64,000 bases of DNA, from positions 372,001 through 436,000 of the forward strand of contig NZ_SLXP01000002.1 in the NCBI RefSeq assembly GCF_004343075.1, given 5' to 3'. Below the pieces are notes generated by a model, which saw nothing but the letters and a program-made list of their open reading frames with translations, did no database searches and had not been told where the DNA came from. Source of the DNA: Rhodovulum marinum (lineage in GTDB: Bacteria; Pseudomonadota; Alphaproteobacteria; Rhodobacterales; Rhodobacteraceae). The position numbers and the translations under genes were made by a program. This document shows positions 8,884 through 19,805 of the stretch, piece by piece; position 1 is the first letter of the stretch; each line of letters starts with the position of its first letter.

Positions 8884-9891
8884 TTACCTCCACTTCTTGG
8901 TTTTCAGCGCGCCCTCGGTCTGTTTCTGACCCTCGGTCAGCGCGACGAGGTCGGCAAGTTTCGGCTCTTCGCCCGCCATGATCGAGTCGACCGCCTCGCG
9001 GAAGGCGGCGACCACTTTTTTCACATAGGCCCGCGAGCGCTGGCGCCCCTCGATCTTGAAGGCATGCACACCGGCATTGATCAGCTCGGGCAGCATGGTG
9101 GACGCGTTCAGGCTGATCGGTTCCTCGAAGGCGTAATAGCCGCCGTCGCGGGCATCGCACTTGTAGCGGCCCTTGCAGATCGTGGGGTAGCCGGCGGTTT
9201 CCTCGGGGCCGAAGCGGTCGATCATGTAATCGCCCAGGATCGTCGACATGCTGCCATCCTCGGCGCGTTCGTATTTCACGCAGGCCGCGGGCGAACAGGC
9301 GCCGTCCATGTTGGTCGATTGCCCGGTGACATAGTTGGTCAGCGAACACCGCCCCTCGACCATCAGCCCGTGGTTGCCGAAGATGAAGGTCTCGACCTCG
9401 CAGGGGATTTCCTCGACCAGGCCGCGGATCTCGCTGACGGTCATGATGCGGGGCAGGACCACGCGCTTGACCCCGAATTCGCGCACGTAATACTCGATCG
9501 CCTCGGGCGACGAGGCCGCGGCCTGTACCGACAGGTGGATGCGCATGTCGGGGTGATGCTTCTGGATGTAGGCGGCGACCGCGATATCGGCGACGATGCA
9601 GGCATCCGCGCCCAGCCGGGCCGACAGGTCGACCATGTCCTTCCACAGCTGCACATTGCCCGACGGCGGGAAGGTGTTCAGCGTGATCAGGACCTTGGTG
9701 CCGCCGTCATGGGCGTAGCGGATGGATTTCTCCATCTCTTCGGGGGTGAAGTTCAGGCCGACGAAGTTGCGCGCGTTGGTGGCGTTCTGATAGCCGCAAT
9801 AGACGGCGTCGGCGCCGGCATCGACGGCCGAGCGCAGGGCGGCGGGGGTCCCCGCGGGACAGATCAGTTCGGGCTTGACCGGTGCGTTCAT
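8884..9891 (-). CDS. ubiU: UbiU, oxygen-independent ubiquinone hydroxylation subunit
   Basis: A 335-residue peptidase-U32-family protein that partners UbiV. It opens with the family segment ELICPAGTPAALRSAVDAG and has the EGRCSL core near residue 180. Candidate iron-sulphur ligands are C182, C199 or C204, and C239; the cysteine that E. coli UbiU has seven residues before the EGRC cysteine appears to be Gly here, so C164 or C245 may substitute. Family knowledge: UbiUV carries out O2-independent ring hydroxylations in ubiquinone synthesis. It overlaps ubiT by 4 bases (ATGA) and is followed by ubiV after 5 bases, a tight operon. Confidence 0.92.
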   Translation of the reverse strand: MNAPVKPELICPAGTPAALRSAVDAGADAVYCGYQNATNARNFVGLNFTPEEMEKSIRYAHDGGTKVLITLNTFPPSGNVQLWKDMVDLSARLGADACIVADIAVAAYIQKHHPDMRIHLSVQAAASSPEAIEYYVREFGVKRVVLPRIMTVSEIRGLVEEIPCEVETFIFGNHGLMVEGRCSLTNYVTGQSTNMDGACSPAACVKYERAEDGSMSTILGDYMIDRFGPEETAGYPTICKGRYKCDARDGGYYAFEEPISLNASTMLPELINAGVHAFKIEGRQRSRAYVKKVVAAFREAVDSIMAGEEPKLADLVALTEGQKQTEGALKTKKWR

Positions 9892-10424
9892 GTGCTGGCC
9901 CCTTTCCGTTTCTGGGCATTCTCGGCAGCGCGGCGCAGGAAGTTCAGCGCCCCGCGCCCGGGCGCGCCGAACATGTCGGCCACGCTTTCGGCGATGGGTT
10001 CGTCCACGTCATCCAGCGCGTTGCGCAGGCAGACCACCGCCTCGGTGTCGCCGGTCACGATCAGGTCGCGCGAGAAGAACAGCGCATCGCCGTCCTGCTC
10101 GGTATCCATCAGCGTGAGCAGATCGAGAAACTTGCCCGAGATGCGCGCGACATGGGGCGGCAGTGCCCGGCGGTTCACCGCGCGGAAATCCAGCGCCTCG
10201 GGATCGGGGCGCAGGTACAGCATCAGGGGCATGTCCACCGGGTCGATCAGGAAATAGGCGTGCCGGTGCGGCCCCAGACGGTCGAACATGTCGGGGTTCT
10301 GCGCGGCGATCCTGTGGACGATGCGCTTGAGGATGGGGTTGAGAAGGAACAGCGGCAGGGGCGGCGCAAAGGGAAAGCCGACCGGGCCGCCGGAAAGGCG
10401 TGAGGACTTGGGTTCGGATGTCAT
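9888..10424 (-). CDS. ubiT: UbiT, SCP2-domain accessory factor for anaerobic ubiquinone synthesis
   Basis: A 178-residue protein with one SCP2-like lipid-binding domain (about residues 45-150), including the YFLIDPVDMPLMLYL strand pair. Family knowledge: UbiT is the anaerobic counterpart of UbiJ and is thought to bind the isoprenoid tail of ubiquinone intermediates for UbiU/UbiV. It is the first gene of the operon and overlaps ubiU by ATGA. An FNR-type palindrome is centred 43 bases before its ATG, which implies induction at low oxygen. The operon context makes the assignment firm although SCP2 domains alone are not specific. Confidence 0.88.
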   Translation of the reverse strand: MTSEPKSSRLSGGPVGFPFAPPLPLFLLNPILKRIVHRIAAQNPDMFDRLGPHRHAYFLIDPVDMPLMLYLRPDPEALDFRAVNRRALPPHVARISGKFLDLLTLMDTEQDGDALFFSRDLIVTGDTEAVVCLRNALDDVDEPIAESVADMFGAPGRGALNFLRRAAENAQKRKGAST

Positions 10425-10460
10425 GGCGCCAGTCGTTACTCGGATGTCTCAGGGAGAGAC

Positions 10461-10474
10461 TTGACCTACGTCAA
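10461..10474. promoter_or_regulatory. FNR/FnrL-type box before ubiTUV
   Basis: TTGACCTACGTCAA is a perfect 5-4-5 palindrome that matches the FNR/CRP-family pattern TTGAY-N4-RTCAA. It is centred about 43 bases upstream of the ubiT start codon. Because the downstream genes make ubiquinone without oxygen, control by an FnrL-like or Dnr-like regulator is the natural reading. The exact regulator cannot be told from the site. Confidence 0.7.
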
Positions 10475-10576
10475 ACCGCCTGCCGCGTCGTGGTCACGAA
10501 TTGTCACAGGCGGCCCCGGGGGCCGGAAACACGCCGTTTCCATGCCGCGCGGGGGTCATCACATACGCGTGAGGGG

Positions 10577-11020
10577 TCAGTCGAAACGCAGATCGAAGAT
10601 CGGACGGCAGGCGGCGCGCCCGTGGATCGGCAGGAAGTTCCGCCCCGGCCGGTCGACCCCCATGGACAGGCTGTCGGGCAGCGCCTCGGCGGCCCGAGTC
10701 AGGGCGGCATCGGGCGAGACGGTGAAGACGGCGCTGGTGGCGCCGGGCCGGGTCGCGCTGCGCCCGCGCGGGGTCACGACATAGATGCGCCGGTTGACGG
10801 GCACGCGCAGTTCGTCCTCGGCGAATTCGGCAGCCGCGCACCACAGGTCGGACCCCGCGTCGCCCGGCCGGGTGAACACCTCGAACTGGCCGGGGATGCG
10901 GGCGTCGGGGACAACGAGGTTGCCCCGGAAGGTCCGCATCGCTTGCGGCGCGTCATTGGGGCCGGCGGGCATGCAGGCGGTCAGGGCGAGGGCTGTGCAG
11001 AGCGCGAGGGCGAGGCGCAT
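10577..11020 (-). CDS. putative lipoprotein of unknown function
   Basis: A 147-residue protein with a clear lipoprotein signal: a short hydrophobic segment ending in LTAC (Cys at residue 16). The mature part has two further cysteines (about residues 61 and 138), which could form a disulphide, and no family I recognise. The composition and codon use are like those of the neighbours. GGAG precedes the ATG. It lies upstream of the ubiT promoter on the same strand, separated by about 150 bases that carry the FNR box, so it is probably a separate transcript. Its location would be the periplasmic face of a membrane. Confidence 0.7.
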   Translation of the reverse strand: MRLALALCTALALTACMPAGPNDAPQAMRTFRGNLVVPDARIPGQFEVFTRPGDAGSDLWCAAAEFAEDELRVPVNRRIYVVTPRGRSATRPGATSAVFTVSPDAALTRAAEALPDSLSMGVDRPGRNFLPIHGRAACRPIFDLRFD

Positions 11021-11279
11021 GGGCGGGTCTCCGGGGCGCTGGATCGGGCGATAGTGACCGAATAATGAGGGTAGGTCTGTCCGGCAAGCTGCGGCCGGTC
11101 AAGTGGTGGCAATTCCAGGCTTGGCGGGTTCGGCCCCACCGATGCTCCAGCGCGTTGGGCGCAGGGTTGAGGATTGGCAACCTTCCAATGGGTGCAGAAA
11201 GAGCGACCATGGATCTAGCAGAACCGTCAGCTATGTGCGATCTTGCTTGCCAGTAGAGTTTTTCTGGAGGCATTTTGAG

Positions 11280-12059
11280 ATGTTCAAGAAAATTGCATTT
11301 TCGTCTGCCTGCACACTTCTCGTCGCAACATCAGCATCCGCCTCTACGCTGATCTATGAGGCCAACTTCATCGCAACACTCGATAGTGTGCTTATGTCGG
11401 TGAGCGCCATAATTCCTCCCACGAACCCGGGGGAATGGGAAACCCTCATTCAGCTCGACCCAATCGCCTACAGGTCGCTTTCTCAGACCGGAGATGCAAT
11501 GGGCTTTTCGCCAGAGCAATGGTTCAATGGCATGGAACCGGGCGATAGCACTCGGGCAAAGTTTCAGGTTTTCGCCGATGCGCCTTCATTGGAACTTGGA
11601 AATCCAATTGACGAGGAACGTGCAAGGGATCTCGGCATCGAGGTTCGCTGCCGCCTTTCAGATTCGAATCTGGACACTACATTCTGCGCAAATTACGGCG
11701 CGTCAAGTTTGTCCTTAACCGCCGACGGAATGGGATTCCAAGCTTCGTCTTTTTCATCCGCTGCGGCGCCTTATAATTCATTCAGAATTGACCCTAACGG
11801 CGGCAGCCTCGTTTTCGGCAACGAAGCGTATTACACTGGAAAATTTGATGAAGTCCATTGGTGGACGTTCGACGGTATGACCGTCCAATTCTCATTTTCA
11901 GACGTGAACGTCACGATTCCAGCGATCAACCCCAACTCGCTACCTGCTCCAATACCGCTTCCGGGGAGCATTCTTCTGCTTACCGGCGCCATTGCCTTTA
12001 TGGCTGGCTCGGGACGACTCGTCCAAAGACACGAAAACTGCTCTGAACCGCAGTCCTGA
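11280..12059 (+). CDS. secreted protein with VPLPA-CTERM-like tail, low G+C
   Basis: A 259-residue exported protein with a signal peptide ending in ASA (about residue 20), a body with no family I recognise, and a C-terminal sorting-like tail: LPAPIPLPGSILLLTG, a hydrophobic helix and a short basic cluster. The tail resembles VPLPA-CTERM domains processed by exosortases. A GGAGG lies about 11 bases before the ATG; the frame is open further upstream without a signal peptide. Base use is unlike the neighbours: the first full 60-base line of the gene has 28 G or C, and rare-looking AT-ending codons are common, which suggests recent acquisition. The gene ends 24 bases before the convergent rpoD. 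Compare the similar secreted protein at 4878-5648. Confidence 0.75.
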   Translation: MFKKIAFSSACTLLVATSASASTLIYEANFIATLDSVLMSVSAIIPPTNPGEWETLIQLDPIAYRSLSQTGDAMGFSPEQWFNGMEPGDSTRAKFQVFADAPSLELGNPIDEERARDLGIEVRCRLSDSNLDTTFCANYGASSLSLTADGMGFQASSFSSAAAPYNSFRIDPNGGSLVFGNEAYYTGKFDEVHWWTFDGMTVQFSFSDVNVTIPAINPNSLPAPIPLPGSILLLTGAIAFMAGSGRLVQRHENCSEPQS

Positions 12060-12083
12060 TCATTCGCGCCGGCAAGGCACACG

Positions 12084-14075
<1,992 letters not shown>

Positions 14076-14124
14076 GGAGTGCTCCTTGAGGGGGAGGCTG
14101 ATTCGCCCGCCGGTTCAAATCGAA

Positions 14125-16158
14125 TCAATAGCGCGAATCATCGGGAAGGCCACCCGATTCGCCTGTTTTTTCTGGCGCTTCCCGTGCGTCTGTGCCCCGG
14201 TTGCGGCGCTTTCCCCGGGCATAGTCGATTCGGTCCAGCAATTCGGTAAACGCGTCCTTCTCGTCGCGACTGATCCGGGCACCGTTCGGGCCGATCTCGT
14301 AATCGGTACGGTCCTCGGTATCGCTGCGGCCCGCGCGGTTGCGGGCCTCGGCGACCTGGCCGAGACGCCAGGTCAGCCCTTCGTCGGCCAGCCCCTGAAG
14401 ATCGTGCATCGCGTCCTCGATCTCGCGCTCGGCGCCCCGCGCCGCCGACAGCTTGGCCAGTTCCTCGGCCAGGCACAGCGCCGCCTTTTCCGCATTGCCC
14501 GGCTGACGGATCGGCGGGGCTATGCGGACATGGCTGAGCGAGAACAGCTTTTCAAGGGGCTCGGCACCGAGACGCGCCTCGAGCGCGGCACGGAAGGCGG
14601 CGGGATCGGCCTGCGGCGCCCCATGCGCAGCGGCCAGCAGCGCCGCCCGAAGGCGCGCATGCATGTCCGAGGCACATTCCAGCCGTTCGACCTCGGCCTC
14701 GAACTCGGCGATCAGGGCGGGATGGGTCACCAGCGTGGCCAGGATCACCGCCTCGCGCAGGTCCTCGGCGAAGCGGTCGGAGGCCGCGACCAGGGCGGAC
14801 CCCTTGGTCGAGGGGCGTGGCGCGGCGGGAGTCTCGCGGCCTTTCCAGCCGCCCTTGCGGGCGGGGCCGCGGGCGGGGCGGAACAGCGCCCAGCGCAGGT
14901 GTTTGATTTCCTCGCCGTAATGGCGGCGCAACGAGGGATCCTTGATCCGGCTCAGCGCCTGGCGCAGGTCGCGGTCGAGCGCGGCCTTGCGTTCGGGGCT
15001 GTCGAAGACGCGGCCCTCGGTCTCGCGCTCCCACAGCAGCTGTACCATGGGCCGGGCGGCCTCCAGCACCGCCTGCATCGCCCCCGCCCCGCCCGCACGG
15101 ATCACGTCGTCGGGATCCTGGCCCGCCGGCATCAGGGCAAAGCGCAGCGCGCGACCGGGCTCTAGCAAGGGCAGCGCAAGGTCGATCAGCCGCCGCGCCG
15201 CGCCGATGCCCGCCTTGTCGCCGTCCAGCGCCACGATGGGTTCGGGGTGGATGCGCCAAAGCAGCTGCAACTGGCTTTCGGTGATCGCGGTGCCCAGCGG
15301 CGCCACCGCCGCCGTGAACCCCGCCTGCACCAGCGCGATCACGTCCATGTAGCCCTCGGCCACGATCAGCGGCTGGCCCTTGCCGGCGGCCTCGCGCGCG
15401 GGGCCGTGGTTGTAGAGATTGTGCCCCTTGTCGAAGAGCTCCGTCTGCGGCGAGTTGAGGTATTTCGCGGTATCGTTCGGATCCATCGCCCGGCCGCCAA
15501 AGGCGATGGCGCGGCCCCGCGCGTCGCGGATCGGGAACAGGATGCGGTTGCGGAACACGTCATAGGGCTCGCGCCCCTTGTCGGAGGTCTTCGCCAACCC
15601 CGCGCCCAGGATCAGGTCCTCGGCAACGCCCTTGCCGCGCAGGTGGGTCCACAGACCCTGCCAGCCGGACGGGGCGAAACCGATCTCCCAGCGGTCGCAT
15701 GCCGCCTCGTCCAGGCCGCGCCGCTCCAGGTAGGCGCGTGCCTTGGCGGCCGCGCTGCTGCGCAGCTGCATCCGGTAGTGGCGCACCGCCTGTTCCATCA
15801 CCTCGGCCAGTTGGGCGCGGCGGTCGGCCTTTTGCTGGGCCTTGGGATCGCGGGCAGGCACCTGCATGCCGGCCTCGCGGGCGAGGATTTCCACCGCCTC
15901 CATGAAACCCACGTTCTCGGTTTCCTTCACGAAAGAGATCGCGTCCCCCTTCGCGTGGCAGCCGAAGCAGTAATAGAACCCCTTGCGGTCATCGACGTGA
16001 AAGCTGGCGGTCTTTTCCTCGTGGAACGGGCATGGTGCCCACATGTCGCCCTTGCCCTGGTTCGACTTGCGGGTATCCCACATGACCTTGCGCCCCACGA
16101 CCTGGGACAGCGACACGCGAGTGCGCAGTTCTTCAAGGAAACCGGGGGGCAGGCTCAT
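14125..16158 (-). CDS. dnaG: DNA primase DnaG
   Basis: A 677-residue primase. The N-terminal CHC2 zinc-binding domain shows CPFH (about 41-44) and CFGC (about 62-65). The TOPRIM core has VAEGYMDVIAL near residue 265 and the acidic ALDGDKAG motif near 310. The C-terminal part would bind DnaB helicase. It makes RNA primers at the replication fork. I chose the ATG that gives MSLPPGFLEEL, the usual primase start; the frame is open upstream but not conserved. It is followed by rpoD and probably shares its transcript. Confidence 0.96.
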   Translation of the reverse strand: MSLPPGFLEELRTRVSLSQVVGRKVMWDTRKSNQGKGDMWAPCPFHEEKTASFHVDDRKGFYYCFGCHAKGDAISFVKETENVGFMEAVEILAREAGMQVPARDPKAQQKADRRAQLAEVMEQAVRHYRMQLRSSAAAKARAYLERRGLDEAACDRWEIGFAPSGWQGLWTHLRGKGVAEDLILGAGLAKTSDKGREPYDVFRNRILFPIRDARGRAIAFGGRAMDPNDTAKYLNSPQTELFDKGHNLYNHGPAREAAGKGQPLIVAEGYMDVIALVQAGFTAAVAPLGTAITESQLQLLWRIHPEPIVALDGDKAGIGAARRLIDLALPLLEPGRALRFALMPAGQDPDDVIRAGGAGAMQAVLEAARPMVQLLWERETEGRVFDSPERKAALDRDLRQALSRIKDPSLRRHYGEEIKHLRWALFRPARGPARKGGWKGRETPAAPRPSTKGSALVAASDRFAEDLREAVILATLVTHPALIAEFEAEVERLECASDMHARLRAALLAAAHGAPQADPAAFRAALEARLGAEPLEKLFSLSHVRIAPPIRQPGNAEKAALCLAEELAKLSAARGAEREIEDAMHDLQGLADEGLTWRLGQVAEARNRAGRSDTEDRTDYEIGPNGARISRDEKDAFTELLDRIDYARGKRRNRGTDAREAPEKTGESGGLPDDSRY

Positions 16159-16271
16159 GTCCCATAATATCGGTTGCGGGCGCGGTGCTGTCCAGACACC
16201 TGCGTCACGGAACGGGCGCACGCCCGAAGGGCGCGCCGGGCCCAACGCTTTGCGACGCCCGCTAGGGCGGC

Positions 16272-16299
16272 GGAAAGGGGCGGGAGCCCTGCCCTTTCC
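16272..16299 (-). terminator. hairpin downstream of glutamate dehydrogenase
   Basis: An 8-bp stem (GGAAAGGG / CCCTTTCC) with a short internal loop and three further G-C pairs lies 7 bases beyond the stop codon. No T tract follows on the minus strand, so termination efficiency is uncertain. Confidence 0.4.
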
Positions 16300-16305
16300 C
16301 GCACC

Positions 16306-17736
16306 TCACAACCCCTTGGCATGATAGCTGGCCGCCACCCGCTCGATCGCGACCATGTAGGCCGCCATCCGCAGATCGGGCACGTCCGGGCGGCCATGCC
16401 AGACCTCGCGCATCGACTGGTAGGCGGTGCGCATCGTGTCGTCCAACCCCGAGCGCACCAGTTCCAGTTCGTCCGCGCCGCGCAGGTAGCGTTCCTTGAA
16501 CCCCGGGCTCAGCGTCCAGGTATTGCCCATCTCGTGCGACAGCCGTTCCAGCTCGTCCACCACCAGCTGGTGGCGCGCCTCTTCCTGGCGGCGCTGCATC
16601 CGGCCGAAGCGGATATGGCCCAGGTTCTTGACCCATTCGAAATACGACACCGTCACCCCGCCCGCATTGGCATAAAGGTCGGGGATGATGACCGTGCCGC
16701 GCTCGGACAGGATATGATCGGCGCCCGCGGTGACCGGCCCGTTGGCCGCCTCGATGATCAATGGCGCACGGATGCGCGGGGCGTTCTCGCGGGTGATCAC
16801 CCCTTCCAGCGCGGCGGGGATCAGGATATCGCAATCCTCCTCCAGCAGCACCGCGCCGTCCATCAGGTAGGTACCGCCCGGAAAGCCCTGCACGCCGCCA
16901 TTCGCCGTGATCCAGTGGCGCAGAGCCTCGATGTCGATGCCCTCGGGGTTCCAGATGCCGCCATCGTGCTCGGCCACGCCGATCACCCGCACGCCGTCCT
17001 CCTCGGACAGGAACCTGGCCGCGTGATAGCCCACGTTGCCCAGCCCCTGCACGATCGCCCGCTTGCCGTCCAGCAGCCCGGACAGACCCGCGCGCGCCAC
17101 GTCTTCGGGATGGCGAAAGAACTCGCGCAGCGCGTATTGCACCCCGCGGCCCGTCGCCTCGACCCGGCCCGAGATTCCGCCCGCGTTCAGCGGCTTGCCC
17201 GTCACGCAGGCATGCGCGTTGATGTCGGTTGTATGCATCCGCTGGTACTGGTCGGCGATCCAGGCCATCTCGCGCGCGCCGGTGCCCATGTCGGGGGCGG
17301 GCACGTTCTGGCTGGGCGAGATCAGGTCGCGCTTGATCAGCTCATAGGCAAAGCGGCGGGTAATCTGTTCCAGCTCGTGCACGTCCCAGGCGCGGGGGTC
17401 GATGCACAGCCCCCCCTTGGAGCCGCCGAAGGGCGCCTCGACCAGCGCGCATTTATAGGTCATCAGCGCGGCCAGCGCCTCGACCTCATCCTGGCTGACG
17501 GCCAGCGCATAGCGAATGCCGCCCTTGACCGGTTCCATATGCTCGGAATGGACCGAGCGATAGCCGGTGAAGGTCTCGATCTTGCCGCGCAGGCGCACCC
17601 CGAAACGGACCGTGTAGGTGGCGTTGCAGACCCGGATCTTCTCGGCCAGGCCCGGGGCCAGGTCCATCAGCGCCACCGCCTTGGCGAACATGCGATCGAC
17701 CGATTCGCGAAACCTCGGCTCGGACGGCGGCGCCAT
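16306..17736 (-). CDS. NAD(P)-dependent glutamate dehydrogenase family
   Basis: A 476-residue Glu/Leu/Phe/Val dehydrogenase. The catalytic lysine segment APFGGSKGGLCIDP (about residues 97-110) and the PAPDMGTG loop (about 148-155) are intact. The C-terminal Rossmann domain has the glycine-rich VQGLGNVGYHAA near residue 213. It interconverts glutamate with 2-oxoglutarate and ammonium. GGGAGGAAAG stands before the ATG. It is transcribed away from the Tad-like genes. The substrate could in principle be another amino acid, but the length and motifs fit glutamate dehydrogenase best. No operon partner is visible. Confidence 0.88.
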   Translation of the reverse strand: MAPPSEPRFRESVDRMFAKAVALMDLAPGLAEKIRVCNATYTVRFGVRLRGKIETFTGYRSVHSEHMEPVKGGIRYALAVSQDEVEALAALMTYKCALVEAPFGGSKGGLCIDPRAWDVHELEQITRRFAYELIKRDLISPSQNVPAPDMGTGAREMAWIADQYQRMHTTDINAHACVTGKPLNAGGISGRVEATGRGVQYALREFFRHPEDVARAGLSGLLDGKRAIVQGLGNVGYHAARFLSEEDGVRVIGVAEHDGGIWNPEGIDIEALRHWITANGGVQGFPGGTYLMDGAVLLEEDCDILIPAALEGVITRENAPRIRAPLIIEAANGPVTAGADHILSERGTVIIPDLYANAGGVTVSYFEWVKNLGHIRFGRMQRRQEEARHQLVVDELERLSHEMGNTWTLSPGFKERYLRGADELELVRSGLDDTMRTAYQSMREVWHGRPDVPDLRMAAYMVAIERVAASYHAKGL

Positions 17737-18008
17737 CGCTTTCCTCCCTGCTCTCCCCGTCGCACCCTACGCGACACGTCGGCGGTTTCCAGCCCCAGTT
17801 GACGCGGTCAGACTCAGCCGCGCGGTGCGTCGTTTCCCATCCGTCCACAATGTCCGCGGCACGCCCGAAAAACGCACGGCTCCCGCCCGAAAACAAAGTA
17901 AAAGCGCAGAATTCGGCCTCATTTTCGCCACAGCTTGGCGTCTTACTATGGCCGCACCTGGTGCGTGCAGAGACTGGCCCGGCGGGCCCCGAACCGAGGA
18001 CGATTACG

Positions 18009-19805
18009 ATGTCGATTGCTCCGAAAGACCGCGTCGGCCGCGCGCGTGACGGGCGGCAGGCCGCGTTGCGTCGCAGTCTTGCGCGGTTCCGCCGCGAGGA
18101 AAACGGCAGCCTTGTCATCTTTTCGCTGATGCTTCTGGTGGCGATGCTGTTCACCGCCGGTCTGGCGGTCGATTTCATGCGCTACGAATCGACCCGTTCC
18201 CAGTTGCAGAACACGATGGACCGCGCCGTTCTGGCCGCCGCCAGCCTCAACCAGTCCCAGGACGCCGAGGAGGTGGTCCGCGACTATTTCCTCAAGGCCG
18301 GCCTCGGCGACTATCTCGGCCCGATCCAGATCGAGGAGGATATCTCCTCGGGGACCGCCGCCTATCGCAAGGTGAAGGCTGTCGCCGGGGCCACGCTGGA
18401 CCCGATCTTCCTGCCGATCATGGAGAAGGTCGTCCGCCCCCGGAAATGGGCCGTCCGCGAAGGTCATTCCGAAGACGCCAACAACCTGCTGGCCAACCAG
18501 GTCGACTTCACCAAGATGCCGGTCTTCGCCGCCAGCACGGCCGAGGAAGGCATCAGCGATCTTGAAATATCGCTGGTGGTCGACGTGTCGGGGTCGATGG
18601 GATGGGGATCGAGTTCCGGCAACAGCAAGATTTACGAGCTGCGCGAGGCGGCCAAGGATTTCGCCTACAACATGCAGTGCAACCCGAACCAGGACCGCGG
18701 CTCGGGCGCGGCCTGCGAGGTGCAGCATGGCAAGGTCTCGATCTCGATCGTACCCTATTCCGAACAGGTGGCGGCCGGGCCTGTCCTGCTGGGCCAGTAC
18801 AACGTCACCAACGAACACAATTCCTCGTTCTGCGTCGATTTCACCTCTGACGATTTCGCCACGACAAGCATGCAGAACTTCGTCAAGGATCCGGCGATCA
18901 TCACGCCGGCGCCCCAGGACATTCTGGAACGGACCGGCCACTTCGACCCCTGGAACAACTATAACTATTCGCCCGGGAGCTGGACTTGCCGGAATGAAAG
19001 CTGGCGCTGGATCAAGCCGTTCATGGACGACCTGGGCGAGGTCTACAGCGCGATCAACGCGCTGTCGGCGGGCGGCAACACCTCGATCGACCTCGGCATG
19101 AAATGGGGCACGGCGCTGCTGGATCCCGGCAGCCAGCAGGTGGTGACCAACCTGACCAATACCCCGGTGGCCTCCGGTTCGACCGAGATGGTGATCGACC
19201 CGGTGTTCGACGGACGGCCCTATGCCTATGATCAGGATTACAACATGAAGGCCATCATCCTGATGACCGACGGGGTGAACACCGACCAGCATTATCTCAA
19301 GGACACATACCGGTCCGGCCCGTCGATCGTCTGGCACTACAAGAAGGCAAACGGGGACTTCGGAGATACCGAAATCTATTCGATCTACAACGACGACTAT
19401 AAGAAATACCGCTGGGTCAAGCCGAACGGGTATTACTACGACTACAACTGGCACAGTAACCCCTATGTCGGCTCCGACGGCGCGGAAGCCTATCAGATGA
19501 CCTATCAAGAGGTCTGGTCGAAGTTCACCACCAAATGGTTCGACCGCTTCGCCCCGAACCCGGTGAGCGAACACGGCAACGCCACCAAGAACGCCCGCCT
19601 GGCCGATATCTGCACCGCCGCCAAGGAACAGGACATCCTGGTCTACACCATCGGCTTCGAGGTGGGCGAGGGCAGCGAAGAGGAGGCGGTGATGCGCAGC
19701 TGCGCCAGCACGTACAACCACTTCTTCCTGGCGGATGGCATGAACCTCGCCGACACCTTCGGCGCCATCGCCTCGTCGATCAACCAGCTGAGGCTGACGG
19801 AATGA
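18009..19805 (+). CDS. TadG-like pilus assembly protein with von Willebrand A domain
   Basis: A 598-residue membrane-anchored protein. The N-terminus is positively charged and followed by ENGSLVIFSLMLLV, the pseudopilin-like TadE/TadG anchor (about residues 35-60), then an extracytoplasmic region. A vWA domain starts near residue 187 with the metal-binding MIDAS motif DVSGSM (Asp192) and continues to the MTDGVN strand near residue 418. A Tyr-rich insert lies at about 445-490. Family knowledge: TadG proteins are linked to tight-adherence (Flp) pili or related secretion. AGGA precedes the ATG. It overlaps the next gene by ATGA and heads a three-gene operon. The export ATPase and platform genes of a Tad system are not in the window. 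Confidence 0.83.
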   Translation: MSIAPKDRVGRARDGRQAALRRSLARFRREENGSLVIFSLMLLVAMLFTAGLAVDFMRYESTRSQLQNTMDRAVLAAASLNQSQDAEEVVRDYFLKAGLGDYLGPIQIEEDISSGTAAYRKVKAVAGATLDPIFLPIMEKVVRPRKWAVREGHSEDANNLLANQVDFTKMPVFAASTAEEGISDLEISLVVDVSGSMGWGSSSGNSKIYELREAAKDFAYNMQCNPNQDRGSGAACEVQHGKVSISIVPYSEQVAAGPVLLGQYNVTNEHNSSFCVDFTSDDFATTSMQNFVKDPAIITPAPQDILERTGHFDPWNNYNYSPGSWTCRNESWRWIKPFMDDLGEVYSAINALSAGGNTSIDLGMKWGTALLDPGSQQVVTNLTNTPVASGSTEMVIDPVFDGRPYAYDQDYNMKAIILMTDGVNTDQHYLKDTYRSGPSIVWHYKKANGDFGDTEIYSIYNDDYKKYRWVKPNGYYYDYNWHSNPYVGSDGAEAYQMTYQEVWSKFTTKWFDRFAPNPVSEHGNATKNARLADICTAAKEQDILVYTIGFEVGEGSEEEAVMRSCASTYNHFFLADGMNLADTFGAIASSINQLRLTE

